Shown here: piece by piece, positions 1 to 10,974 of the stretch
Numbering within the stretch: the first letter of the stretch is position 1
Layout of the letters: every line of letters begins with the position of its first letter
NCBI GenBank assembly: GCA_020536535.1
Contig: JAHLWZ010000255.1
Location: forward strand, 970 to 45,301
Direction: 5' to 3'
Length of the DNA stretch: 44,332 nucleotides
Source: Pelomyxa schiedti
Taxonomy: Eukaryota; Evosea; Pelobiontida; Pelomyxidae
Position numbers and translations under genes: made by a program
The notes under the pieces: generated by a model
Told to the model about the DNA's origin: nothing
Database searches by the model: none
Seen by the model: only the letters and a program-made list of their open reading frames with translations

Positions 1-3000
1 CATTATATGACGGAAAAGTGAGCTCTGACTCCAAATTTCTCTTCTTCCTGTTTACATTCCTCAACCATTACACCAGATAACAGTAGTGATTCCTCGTACA
101 ACCCAGGAGAAAGAAGTTACTTCTTCCTTCCCAAGGCAACTTATTTTCAACATGTCTGCTCGTTTTGGTAAGCTTATCATATTCTTTCTCCAATAATAAA
201 ATTTAGACATGTCCCAACCAATTTTGGACATAACATCCTTGAATCACGAGTTTTCTATTTTTATGACAAGTGAAACATCAGCAATGGCTACATTGATGAC
301 CTCCAACGTAACACGACCTTGTGACATTGAATTATTCATTAGACTTCGTTCACCTCAAAACATGTTTGTTTATGACATGTTTATCTATCCTCACATTCGA
401 AGGCCTCTGTACCAGATACAGCAACAAGAAAATGAGAAAGTAATTGCTGTATCATTTGCTCCTAATGTCGACGGTTTTCCTTCTTCGTCTGAGAATTGGT
501 TTTTTCTTTTAACATTTACCCTAGGGTCACCCGTCCTGGAGATGTTCATGCTTATTGACTGCTCTGGCAGTATGCAGGGAGAAAGTATCCTCAAAGGTAT
601 TTCTGGTTTTTTTACATTGTATCTCAAATTCGGGCAGCCAAAGAGACACTCGAGAATTTCCTTCACAAGTTTTTCTTTACTATTATTCTGGTTTACCAAG
701 TTTTTTTAGGCTTCCCCCCTCTACTTTATTCAACATAGTTGTTTTTGGATCGAATCACCGGTTTTTATTCAGTAGTAGCATGGAATACTCCCCAGAAACA
801 CTACGAATTGCTCTTGATAATGTGAAGGGAATTCAAGCTGATATGGGTGTGTTCTTACTCATCCTACCCCCTTTCACCTTTTTCAGGGGGTACTGAACTT
901 CTCCAACCTCTGCAGGCGATTTTTGCGGTTTAGAAAGTTTCGCAATCTTCTTTTTTTTTTAAATTTATTTAGAGGAAACCAAGAGAAGGGATACCACAAC
1001 AAGTACCTTAGTCTTTTTTCTTTTCCCCTCCCCCAACTTCTTCTAGATTTTCATTTTAACAGATGGACAAGGTTATTTACCTTTGTTAAATAATTCTAAA
1101 TGCACTATAGTCGATTTAAGGGATCAATGCATTCAACTTGTTCGTTCACATGCTCGCACTACCAGAGTGTTTACTTTTGGGATTGGAACTGTATTTCACT
1201 TTCGTCAAATAATATTTTTTTCCCACAAATTAATGAGGGAGTCGATGTAGACTTGGTCAGAGGGCTAGCCAAAGCGGGAGAAGGAAGGTGTGAAATTATA
1301 ACCGACACCAGTTCCATGCCAGAGAGGGTTATGAGTCAACTTAATGCCTCACTTAAACCTGCTCTATCTGAAGTAACTGCCCTACTACTACTTCAAATCC
1401 CTTATATATCCAGTTGTCATGCTCTTGGGGATCGTTAGATGTTGCACAAGCTCCGTTCATATTGCCTCCCTTGTATTCAGGCTCGCGGTTTGTTGTATAC
1501 GGCCTTCTTAGGAGCCCTGTATTTTTTTCTTGCAAGTGTAATAAAAATCTTATCCCAGTAGATTACCTCAGAAAGTGATGTTGTGTTGTCCGCTAGAGTT
1601 ACCAATAGACCAATTTCATTAACTGTTCGAGTTTCTCCGACAAGAGTGACAACAGGCACCCATATCTTCAAACTTTTTGCTCGAGCTTTATTGCGGTTAC
1701 ACCGTTTCCTTGGTAAATTTGTCGTAATTTGTTCTCTTCCAGGGACCTAGAAGAGGGAAGAAGTTACATGCACAACGGCTCAATACTCCCAGACGTTGCT
1801 AAGAGGGAAGCCATCCAAGTATCTCGCAAGTACATACTTTCCTTGTGGTTTTTCTTTTGTTCATTCCCGTAGGTATAATGTACTATCATCTTACACATCC
1901 TTTGTTGCTGTAGAATCTCGTACAGAAGCAGTTGCAGCCACAATGAAACTGAAAACTGTTGCTATTGGGCAAATTCCCCCCACAAGCAGTGAGCCCCTTC
2001 CCATGAACAAATTACAATGAAAACTGCTGATACTAACTGATAAATAGCAACTAATTCGCTGTTTTGTTTTGGATCTGTGTCAATGGCACCATCAGCAATT
2101 CCAGGTTCTCACCAGCCACTTTGTGACTTGTTCAGTGCTCCGCCACCACCACGGCCGAGTTTCAATGCTGACCCTTTTATGCCATCCCCAATGCAACCCG
2201 GAATGGGCATGGGACTGTCATCTGGACCACTTTTTGGAATGCCACAAGGAATGCCTCCTACTGCGCATCCTCAAATGTACCCTGCAGCAAGTTTTGCTTG
2301 TACCCCGAGTATTCCAGCCATGCTCCCTATCCAACCTACACCCTTTGCCTTTTCCCAACAACAACAACAACAACAACAACAACTACAACTACCACTACAA
2401 CAAACACCATGCGACCGTATTCTTGCACTAGTGAGCCCGACGGGGCTATGGAACTCTTCGTCCGAAGTACTGGTAGGCTCCATGTATTTTTCCCTCCCAA
2501 CAAAACCAAAATAGAGATTACTTGGACTGGATGTTTTTCTTCTATTCACTCCGCGAGAGTTACAGAGCATACCTAATCCCGATGCTGTATATATTACTTG
2601 TATCGTATGTCTTTACCTAAGAAAGAAATTCCCCACTGAGCAGGTATGATTGTCTGTAGAAGTGATAAAGACTCCCCGATAACGAATCAAATAACCACCA
2701 AAATCAAGGCCAAATGGAACGCCGCAGTTAACAAAGCACTGACCGTTGTGACTTCAGCCACTGCTTCTCTTCCCAAACAGCTAATTCCGCTTGTGTGCAC
2801 TCAAGGTCACGCCTTGCGATTGATGAGTTACACCGAATTACTGTCCGAGAATCGGGGCTACACCGCCGGGTATCTTCCCACTAAATTCCCTGGACTCCAC
2901 AACCGCCGCAAGGCAAAACCCACACAGCCAAAAATCCTTCCCCGTCCCAACACTAACAGTCACCAAAAGATTCGTGTGTGACCTGTGCTTCTCCCCCAGT

Positions 3001-3132
3001 GGCCCGGCATTCCCAACAGTGTACCACTGTTCCCCATGCACATTTGACCTCTGTGTATCCTGTGTCAATGGTGGAACCCCCTCTGCTGTGCACCTCGCAC
3101 GAAAATGCCTCGTTGACAACCACCTTGTCTGA
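1..3132 (+). CDS. VIT/vWA domain protein with C-terminal zinc module (5' partial)
   Basis: The 3' part of a protein of the inter-alpha-trypsin-inhibitor heavy-chain-like class common in protists. The first visible coding bases (LYDGK) join after an intron at about 18-85 to a VIT-like stretch (ITVVIPRTTQEK), then across intron 168-206 (39 nt) to a beta-rich segment ending at a vWA domain. The vWA MIDAS motif is DCSGSM, at about 557-575, and metal-binding vWA blocks continue to about 1370. A Gln-rich tract coded by CAA repeats lies at about 2356. The last exons carry a Cys-rich module: VCTQGHAL, then across a probable intron at 2870-2969 the pairs CDLC, CSPC and CVSC, ending at a TGA at 3130-3132. 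vWA-MIDAS domains bind partners through a divalent metal; the partner here is unknown. The ATG at 209 is internal, not the start. Exon borders between 900 and 2650 are uncertain. Family call is good; function is open. Confidence 0.72.
2356..2383 (+). repeat. CAA trinucleotide repeat (polyglutamine-coding)
   Basis: About nine CAA units in a row inside the VIT/vWA gene, in the frame that reads glutamine and is followed by further Q/L residues. It lies between the vWA part and the Cys-rich end, so it is probably a flexible linker. Length may vary between alleles. Confidence 0.8.
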
Positions 3133-3308
3133 GAATCACTTCTAAACTAGCAGTTTCTTCCTTTTTTTTTTTAGCTTGGTGTTTATCTGAGTTCTTAGGC
3201 GAAAAACGGAATGTCAAAAAGAGTGTGGCATCTTTATTTCCCTGCAGCGAACCAACCGAAAAACAAAAAGACAGGAAAAGCACAATAAAAAAAAAACCAC
3301 TGGGGACA

Positions 3309-6261
3309 ATGTCGGCTACGCACAACTTCCGAGAGTTGCCGACGTTGCTGAGCAACAAGTTCTGCAAGGAATGTGGTAATCTGGTTAACAAGTACGACAC
3401 GACTGGAATGACGCCAGATCGCGTGGACGAGATGCGGCGGGCCAAGCAACTCATTAGCGTGTGCGAGCTGTGCAACAACTACGCGCACACCTGGTGTGTA
3501 GGCGTACTTTCTCATTTTATCGCATGCCCCGGTGGGGCCTCTAGGGGCCTTGGCCTCTCATCTGATACGGGCACGTCCGGCTCTGGGGCTCGACAGAAAT
3601 TGAGTGCGGTTGCTCATTTTGAAAACCTGGCGCAGAAGTCGGCACCGCAACCACAGCAGGTTGGGCGAGGTGCCGGAGCCGCTAGACTACAAAAATTTGG
3701 GGGGTCTTCCACAGTACAGACAGTACCAACACAGCAAATCCCAAAATCTGCCTCAGCAACGCAGTTACGCGGCACTGTTAGAGTGGTCACGGCGTCTATT
3801 CACAGTACAGCTGTGATACACTCACATCCCACATCCACACCCAATACTACTCCAAAAAAAGATATCCCTACCACTCCATCCCAGATTGTTTCCATCTCAA
3901 AACCTACTAGTACAACTTCACAAGAACTGGCAACCCAGCCAAACCCCGAAGCATTAAATCAAAGCACACCACCACACACCACACCACAACAAGAAGCGCA
4001 GAATAAAACCGAAGTACAACCAATCTTGGAGGCAAAGTCGAATTTAGACCAGCCGCTACAGCCACAGCCACAACCACAACCACAGCCACAAATGCAGCAA
4101 CCCGAGCAAGCTCCAACAAAAATGGAGCCTGATTCGCATTCAGAAATAAAAAAAAAAGAAGTGGAACCAGAGCCGGTATTTAAGCAAGAATCACAATCAA
4201 AACCATCCAACGAGCCACAAGTAGAAATCCCACAAAAACAAGAAATGGAGACACCACAGGTTACAGAATCCGACACCCCATTAGAAGCCCCGCATCAAAC
4301 AGTACCTGAACAGCCTCTTCAACCAACACCTGTTTTAGAAACAAGTTCAACTGTGGAGCGTGAGACACCCTCACAAGAAGAACGCGAGCCAGACCCAAAA
4401 GTGGAAGAAATACAACCAACTCTGAAAACAGCACCCCAAGTACTACCAGAAGCACCAGTCAGCCAACCATCGGAGCAGCTCTCACAGGAGGTTCACCCAC
4501 CTCAAGTTGCAGAAAAAGAACAAGTGGAACAGAATGCATGCCAGGAGGTGCATCAGGAAGACCCTCAAAACCCAGAAACAGAACGCCTCAAAGACGAAGT
4601 ACCTGAGACATCCCAAGAAAACGACCACCTTAACAGCAATGATGTACCACCCAAAACTGGATCAAGTGTCGCAGCACCTGAAACCGAAATAGCGTCCATG
4701 CCTAATGCTGATACAGATGGTGACACAATCAAACGAACTTCGAAACATAAGCATAAATCACGTGATACGGCTCCCTCTGAGCCTCAATCTATTTCCCCAG
4801 TAGAACAGCCTCCCTCTGATCAGATCCCCGAGGAAGGGCAGGATATTCCAAAGGAACCAGAAGAGCAATTGCCGCAGGTTTCCGATGTTACTCCCACTCC
4901 GGAAAAACCCCAGAAGCATCGTCACAGGCATAAATCATGCTCACCTACTCCTGTGGAGCCAGAACCTGCAGCTCCTATTGAACAACCAGTTCAAGAAGAA
5001 CACCACAAGTCAAGGAGACTTAGACACCACCACACAACAGCACTTGTACACTCAGAGGGAGCAATGGAACCAACTTCAACTGTTACAACACGAAGTCATG
5101 CACACAGGTCACGCTCCCTACAAGTTGAAACTGAGATGGATATTATGAATGCAGCTGCTGTACTCTTCTTTTTGTCTCAACTGTGTCTCACAACAAACAA
5201 AATATAAAAAAAGCTTCGCATTCAACGAGCCTATCGAGGATGGCGTTTTGTATGTTATGTAAGAACAGCAGCAGCCAAGGTAAGATTGAAGAGGAACGTT
5301 GTCCACGAATTGTTATCTACTGAAGAATCGTACAAACTTCAACTCATCGCTCTCAACAACGATTTCTATTCTCCTCTGGCATCATCGAAAATTCTTGATA
5401 CTGAAACTCTTGTAAGAAACACCTTGACTTCTCATCAGTTTAACAATAACCGAACTTAGGACAACCTCTTTCCTGCGATAGAAGATATCTATGTTCACCA
5501 TCTCATCTTCTCGCAGAAGCTCAAGGCGGTTGTTGAAACATGGAAACCAACCTCAGATATATATCCTCCTCTGATATTCCTGTTGGACAAACCAGAGCTC
5601 ATTGAATGCTACCAAAAATTTATCACATCACACCAAATGAACCAGAAGCACCTTGCCACCCTTTACAAAGAAAATAAGCGTTTCAGAGAGTTCATTGACA
5701 CAAGAAGGAGCCCCAACATGGGGTCTGGAATGATGTATCTGAATAGTCTCTTGATTACTCTGGTCCAGAGACTGCCTCGATACAAACTCATGTTCAGGGA
5801 CCTTGAAAAGTATCTTCCCTTTAAAGTTTTATTGGTCAAAAAGGTTTACACAATGCTTATGGTAATGTTTCTAGGGCCTCCTGTCCATGGAGCGAGGATG
5901 TTACTCAGCTCCCACAGATCATTCAACAAATGCATGCCTTCACACTAGAGGTGAATAAAAAAGCTGGAGAGGCACGTGATCACAACTTTGAGAAAGCCTT
6001 CTTCAAATCCCCACAGTGGTGTTCCAAATGTTACAAACTCCTCTTTGGGTGTGTCTCTAAACTCCTTGTTTGCACCATCACTGACTTTATTCCAGGCTTG
6101 GAACCAACGGCCTGAGGTGTTCTTCGTGTGGTGTTGTAGCCCACTTCAAATGTCACCTCAGTTTCCATGGGGACTGTGGCCTCACAGACCTACGAGGCTC
6201 TGTTGAAATCAACCTCGCCGAGTCCTGCTCTATTGGGGGTGCATTGAGGAAAAAGAGTTAA
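3309..6261 (+). CDS. RhoGEF with IQ motif, DH domain and C-terminal C1 domain
   Basis: Predicted guanine nucleotide exchange factor for Rho/Rac GTPases, acting in the cytosol or at membranes. The ATG at 3309 follows an A-rich leader. N-terminal Cys pairs (CKEC at about 3364 and CELC..HTWC at about 3461) look like a small zinc module. About 500 residues rich in Pro, Gln and Glu follow, with some KHKHKS/HRHRHK basic patches. Intron 5160-5213 (phase 0) then joins to an IQ motif (IQRAYRGWRF), followed by a DH domain that begins HELLSTEESYKLQL and contains QRLPRYKLMFRDLEKY, the conserved DH core helix. Intron 5412-5459 lies inside DH. The C-terminus is a C1 domain: HNFEKAFFKSPQWCSKC, an intron at about 6047-6103, then CSSCGVVAHFKCH..GDC. 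No PH domain is visible between DH and C1, which is unusual, since DH is normally followed by PH. The stop is TAA at 6259-6261, 64 bp from the convergent hydrolase gene. Confidence 0.8.
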
Positions 6262-6324
6262 ACTCTACTCACTCTAAAAAGAGTAAAATAAAAGTGAACC
6301 CCGGTATTATTTTTATTTGCTCCC

Positions 6325-7750
6325 TTATTCTCTTTTCCCCTGTGGCTGATTATAAGACGCACAACACTGCCTTATAAACTCACAACAAAACCCATCAGCC
6401 CAGGAATCACGTGGCTTGAACAAGGAGTCCCATTTTTTGTTCCACTCAATCCAGCCACAGTGGCCTCCCTTTTTAGTAACAGCAACTATTGTGGATGGCA
6501 AGAGTCCCTTGTTCAGCATTTCGAGTACATCATTGAGGCTATCTTGTGGTATCATGGGGTCATCGGCAGCAGACAGGAGCAGCAGCGGAATTCTGGCTTG
6601 TGGTAGTTTGTAGATACATGAGTGTGCTTTGTAGTACTCTGCCGGGTTTTTGTAGCCCCATACATTGCATGAGGCTACTGCATCGAATTGCAGGACAGTG
6701 CGGGCGTGAAGTGCTGCGTCAGCGTCAATGGTTGGATGGAATTTCCGCAAGGCGTCTTCGTGTCTCCTGCCGTACTTGACCAAGCCTCTTGCAAGGTGTG
6801 CTTCGTACACTTTGCGGCGGAAGGGGGAGCTGTTGAGGCAGTCGCTGCCTTTCACCAAGTCATATGGGTTGCTTACCGAAATGGCACATGTAAGGACGCA
6901 AGACGCGCCTTCTTCACACACGTAATTGGTGAGAATGTTGGATCCAAGGGAATAGCCAACGCCGGCTAGTTTGCGATTTGGATAGTTCTCGTGCACATGT
7001 TTAACAGCTTCCCGGAAATCCCAAGGACCTCCTGCACTGTATGTTTTCCCGGTTAGCAGTTTAGACCCTATATGTAAGTCAAGGAAAAACCAACGTTGCC
7101 AATCAGGCAAAATACCAGCGGCGCCTCTGTAATTAGTCACAACTCCTATCATCCCAGAATTGCGCAAAGCGATGACAAAGTGCATAATATAATTCTCCCT
7201 TGAACCTCCATTCATCCCTGTACCGACGCATCATACACAAAAGTTAATAACATTAAACCACGGGAGATATATCTTCTTACAGACAAGAAGAACTAGGCAC
7301 ACCGTGCAGAATCATCACGATGGGCTTGTCTCCCTTCTGCTGATCCTCGGCGGCCTTGTCCCAGTCCAAGGCCAGCTCCCCTCCGTCGCTCAGGGGTATC
7401 ACCTCCCTCCTGTACTCCACGAAGGGGCGCGGCCTCATCACTGCGAGCGCGATGGACTGCGCGTGCCCCGAGACCAGCCACGGCACGGGCCAGAATGCGT
7501 GGGCCCGCGCCCAGTGGTGCATGCAGTCCAGCACCATCCGGGGCACCGTGCACGTCACTCCCCTGGGAGGCGCCTCCTCCCCCTCCCCGGTGCCGCTGCT
7601 GCTGCCGCCGGTACCGCATGGGGAGCCAAGGGCCCGGGAGGCGGGGAAGGAGGGGCGAGGGCTGTGGTGCAGCTGGACGCGAGAGACCGCGAAAAGGAAG
7701 TAGTAGGCCACGTAGGCGCACACCAAGACCGCCAGCGCCGCTCCAATCAT
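6325..7750 (-). CDS. ABHD1/3-type (EMB8-like) alpha/beta hydrolase, membrane-anchored
   Basis: Two exons, 7750-7303 and 7217-6325, joined by an 85-nt intron (7218-7302) to give about 446 residues, the usual length for this family. The N-terminus (IGAALAVLVCAYVAYYFLF) is one hydrophobic anchor, so the enzyme probably sits on the ER or another endomembrane with a cytosolic or lumenal catalytic domain. Core motifs are present: the oxyanion turn MILHG split by the intron, nucleophile elbow GVGYSLGSN, acid in SAADDPMIP and histidine in KKGGHCGW. ABHD1/3 and plant EMB8 relatives act as lipases or phospholipases; the substrate here cannot be read. GC content is high in exon 1 and lower in exon 2. 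Tail-to-tail with the RhoGEF gene and divergent from the acyltransferase gene. Confidence 0.85.
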
Positions 7751-8176
7751 CGATCGTGAACTTGAATTCGGTGGATGTGTGTTCTTCTTGTCTTTTCTGT
7801 AAGTTCGTGCATTGAACCTGTGACATGGTTTCCAAGGGACACATCAAGAATGTTTGTCCATTCACAGCCATAGAGGAGGAGCACTGAGAGTCTCCTGGTT
7901 GTTGGTATGTGTGGAGCACAGTAACCTTGCTATCAAGGACCCACCAGGCCATGTTAATGATGAGTTGCAACCTTCCAATGATCAGAATCCGAGTGAGGAA
8001 GCCCAAGTTGCTCCCGCCACGGTTTTGGGTTTTACGATTGTGGGGTTGGTTACTGACGTTTGTACTCACAACCCTAAACAAGCCCAATTGGACGTCTTTG
8101 GGGATAATCAGATTATTTATGCGATGGTGCTGTTGGCAAAACAAAGGCGAGAAAAACAAAGGGGGCAGGCACATAA
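7751..8176. promoter_or_regulatory. Divergent intergenic region (hydrolase / NRF acyltransferase)
   Basis: 426 bp between the start codons of two divergently transcribed genes, so it should hold both promoters. Open frames run through it on both strands, but none resembles a known protein and they overlap one another. The end next to the acyltransferase start is A-rich with ACAAA-type words (about 8140-8176), like the leaders of other genes in this window. No other element was recognised. Confidence 0.4.
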
Positions 8177-10836
8177 ATGTTCCCCCAATGCTACATACTA
8201 GCATTCCTTGTTCTACTGACAACTGCCTCATGGACACCTCCTGATTCCCCCCAATTACCACAAGCTTGGTCTCCCAGCACCCCCGCCACGTCCACATTTT
8301 ACTGGGAGCGTTTCCATCTGCCCCCACGCCAACACCCACCAGTCCCACAATTAGCATCCCACAATTCCCCCCACGCCGGCCCAGTGAGCCTAGCATGCCC
8401 ACTGTCCAACTTCACCACCGCGATGATTGCCAACAGCGGGCACCGTGTCAACGACATTGGCGACTACCGGCGCTGCATGTCCAGCGACGATTCGAATTTC
8501 TGCCTGCTGCAGGTGATTCCGTCGTGGCCGCTAATGTCACTCGGAATGTGTGTTCCATCACAGTGCAGCCACGACATGGTTCTGTTGTCTTTGGACCAAA
8601 TCGTAGGCCGCTTGGTTGGCTCAAATGTCAGCTTCCCTAATGGGTCACTTGCTTGTCACATGGGTACATACATTGATGATATCCCACCACACACGAAGAT
8701 AGATAATATGGGGTAATTCTTGGAGGAATGCTAATTCTTTCTTGAACTATTCTACTTAGACACTACTGATGGAGAGCGAGCTGGAATGCTCACTGTTAGT
8801 TCAGTTTGGGCGATACTATTACTATTCGCTGTTGTGGGAACAACTTGGGAGCTTATTATACCCTACCTGTCAAAAACATCAGTTTCAAAGTTCATTGAAA
8901 CATCTCCTGAAGAGGAATTACTTGTTCAAGGTTGCTCACGCAATACACTGGTCCCAACTAATACACTTAGTTGAGACTGACGAACCCCACGCAGTTGTTG
9001 CAGCTCCAAACAAAATAGCCAAATTATTGTATCGATTCTTCAAATGTTGGAGTGCCACAGCAAACTTCAATCGCTTGATTACTATTCCTGAACGCATATC
9101 CAGTACAGATGTGCTTAATGGAATACGCGTCATAAGTATTGTCTGGGTATGCTACTCACAATGAAAAATTAACTAACAGGACTTTTTATCCTTTAGATTA
9201 TAATGGGGCACGCTGTTGTAAGTGAATCTCCACAATTGTATCACCACTGATCCCTTATTTTTTAGTCCTTGCCCATCAACCCAGGTCCAGGATACATTGA
9301 CATGAAGTATACTACTTCCTACTTCTATCAGCTCTGACCAACCAAGGTGGATGATGGATGAACTTATTCCGAGTTATGCATTTGGTAGTTTTATATATCC
9401 TGGAATTTATGGTGTGGACACTTTTTTCTTTATGAGCGGGTTTCTTGTTGCACACTTGCTTCTTCAGGAAATGGAAAAAACGGTAAAACAGTCTGTATTT
9501 TTGATGATCTAAGATATTCAACAGAATAAGAAGCATCCCAATTATTTGTTGTTATTCTTCCATAGAATATGGCGATTATCTCCATGTTACTATATTATTG
9601 TATTCACCTTTTGGTTTATCATGCCGTATGGTAGCACCTTAGCTTTCCTTCTTCTTAGTTTTATACAGATTTATGGCTTCTAGTCCTTTTTGGCCAAAGT
9701 GCATGTCTGCCTTCAGACTATGCAATGATTACTGGTGGACCAATTTGTTGTACATTAACAATTACTTCGGAAATGGTGAAGAATGTGCAGGTTACCTTAT
9801 TGTCTATTTTATGCTTCCTAATGTTGTAATACACCATCACCATATAGGCTGGACATGGTATCTTGCTTGTGATATGCAAATGTTTTTGCTATCCATTGCG
9901 TATATAGTTACGTTTCGGCACAATAGGATAGTGTCTGCATGTGCGGTTTTTATTACCGCACTTGTTAGCATTGGTACTTCCCAAAACATTTCCCTTCTCA
10001 ACTAAACTGGAAAAGCTATGATGGGAGGATTCACATACAACCCGACGGAGATTAGCAATTATACTGCTACGTACAATCGACTGGCACCGTATTTCTTTGG
10101 AATCTTATTGGCATACTCACTGCGAGTCGACAAGATTACGCAACTCACCAATATACATTGGCTGAGGTGGTGCTGCTACATTCTAAGTGGCGGCTTTTTG
10201 TACAGCCTTGTATACCTGAACTATAAATCTACTGTGAATTCATTTCAAGGTACATCTTGGAAAGCAGCAGGATTGGCTGCATTTGCAGTATGTTTCCACA
10301 AAAGAAATTTCCACTCTCACCTGGAGAAAGGCATACCAAGAATTTGCCTGGGGTGTGGGATTAATCTTACTTCTGAGGCCAATGATGGCTGGACATGGCG
10401 GCATAGTTAAGGACTTCTTGTGTGCTTTTTTTGTTGCCTTTTACTTTAATTTAATCATAAAACCAGATCGGCTCGCCTTTGGACTCCCCTGGCACGACTC
10501 ACATTTGGGGCATATCTGACACATTGTATTTCCCATTTTCATCTGTCATAAAACGTTTTGTGACATTACTATAGGTATGAACGTTGTTCTCTATCCAAGT
10601 TCCTTGCAACAGCTCTATGAGGTACCCACTCTATTTATTTCATTCAATCTCACCAACCCACATAATAGTGGGGCAACATGCAATTCTTTGTTATGATCAC
10701 AGCAGACACCTCCATCGCATTTTCTCTTTCCCTGGCAATGTACTTGCTATTAGAAAAACCGCTAATGAACTTGGAGGCACTCATTTTACCTTCCCGTTCC
10801 ACTGAAACAAATAAAAGGAAAAAAGGAGAATTGTGA
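8177..10836 (+). CDS. NRF-domain / acyltransferase-3 multipass membrane protein
   Basis: Resembles the nose-resistant-to-fluoxetine (NRF-6) family: a secreted Cys-containing N-terminal NRF domain fused to an acyltransferase-3 membrane domain that probably moves acyl groups on lipids or glycans. It starts with a signal-peptide-like segment (CYILAFLVLLTTAS). The NRF region has DIGDYRRCM, a second Cys and SLGMCVPSQCS. A transmembrane segment (SSVWAILLLFAVVGTTW, about 8798) leads into the AT3 core: LNGIRVISIVW, then after an intron IIMGHAV, and later GVDTFFFMSGFLVAHLLL, with the family's early Arg and His. The end was solved by splicing: intron 10420-10466 (47 nt) restores SARLWTPLARLTFGAYLTH, the typical last-helix pattern, then an exon with LEKPLMNLE and a stop at 10834-10836. 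The first donor is ambiguous (8663 or nearby). Nine or more introns. Converges on the Roco gene, 138 bp away. Confidence 0.82.
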
Positions 10837-10974
10837 AAAAAAACAAAGTTTTTTGCCCTCATCAAGCACCAAAAGAGGGGAGTTCCTTCCAAACAAAAAA
10901 AAGGGAAGGAGGGTTTGGGTCTGCAGGATCCAAAACAGCAAAAATGTCTTTGTACATACAGATACAAGTCAAAC

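Noticed and set aside
7293-8402. 369-codon minus-strand ORF
   Set aside because: Runs antisense over the NRF gene start and in the wrong frame over hydrolase exon 1; arises from GC-rich sequence with few stops.
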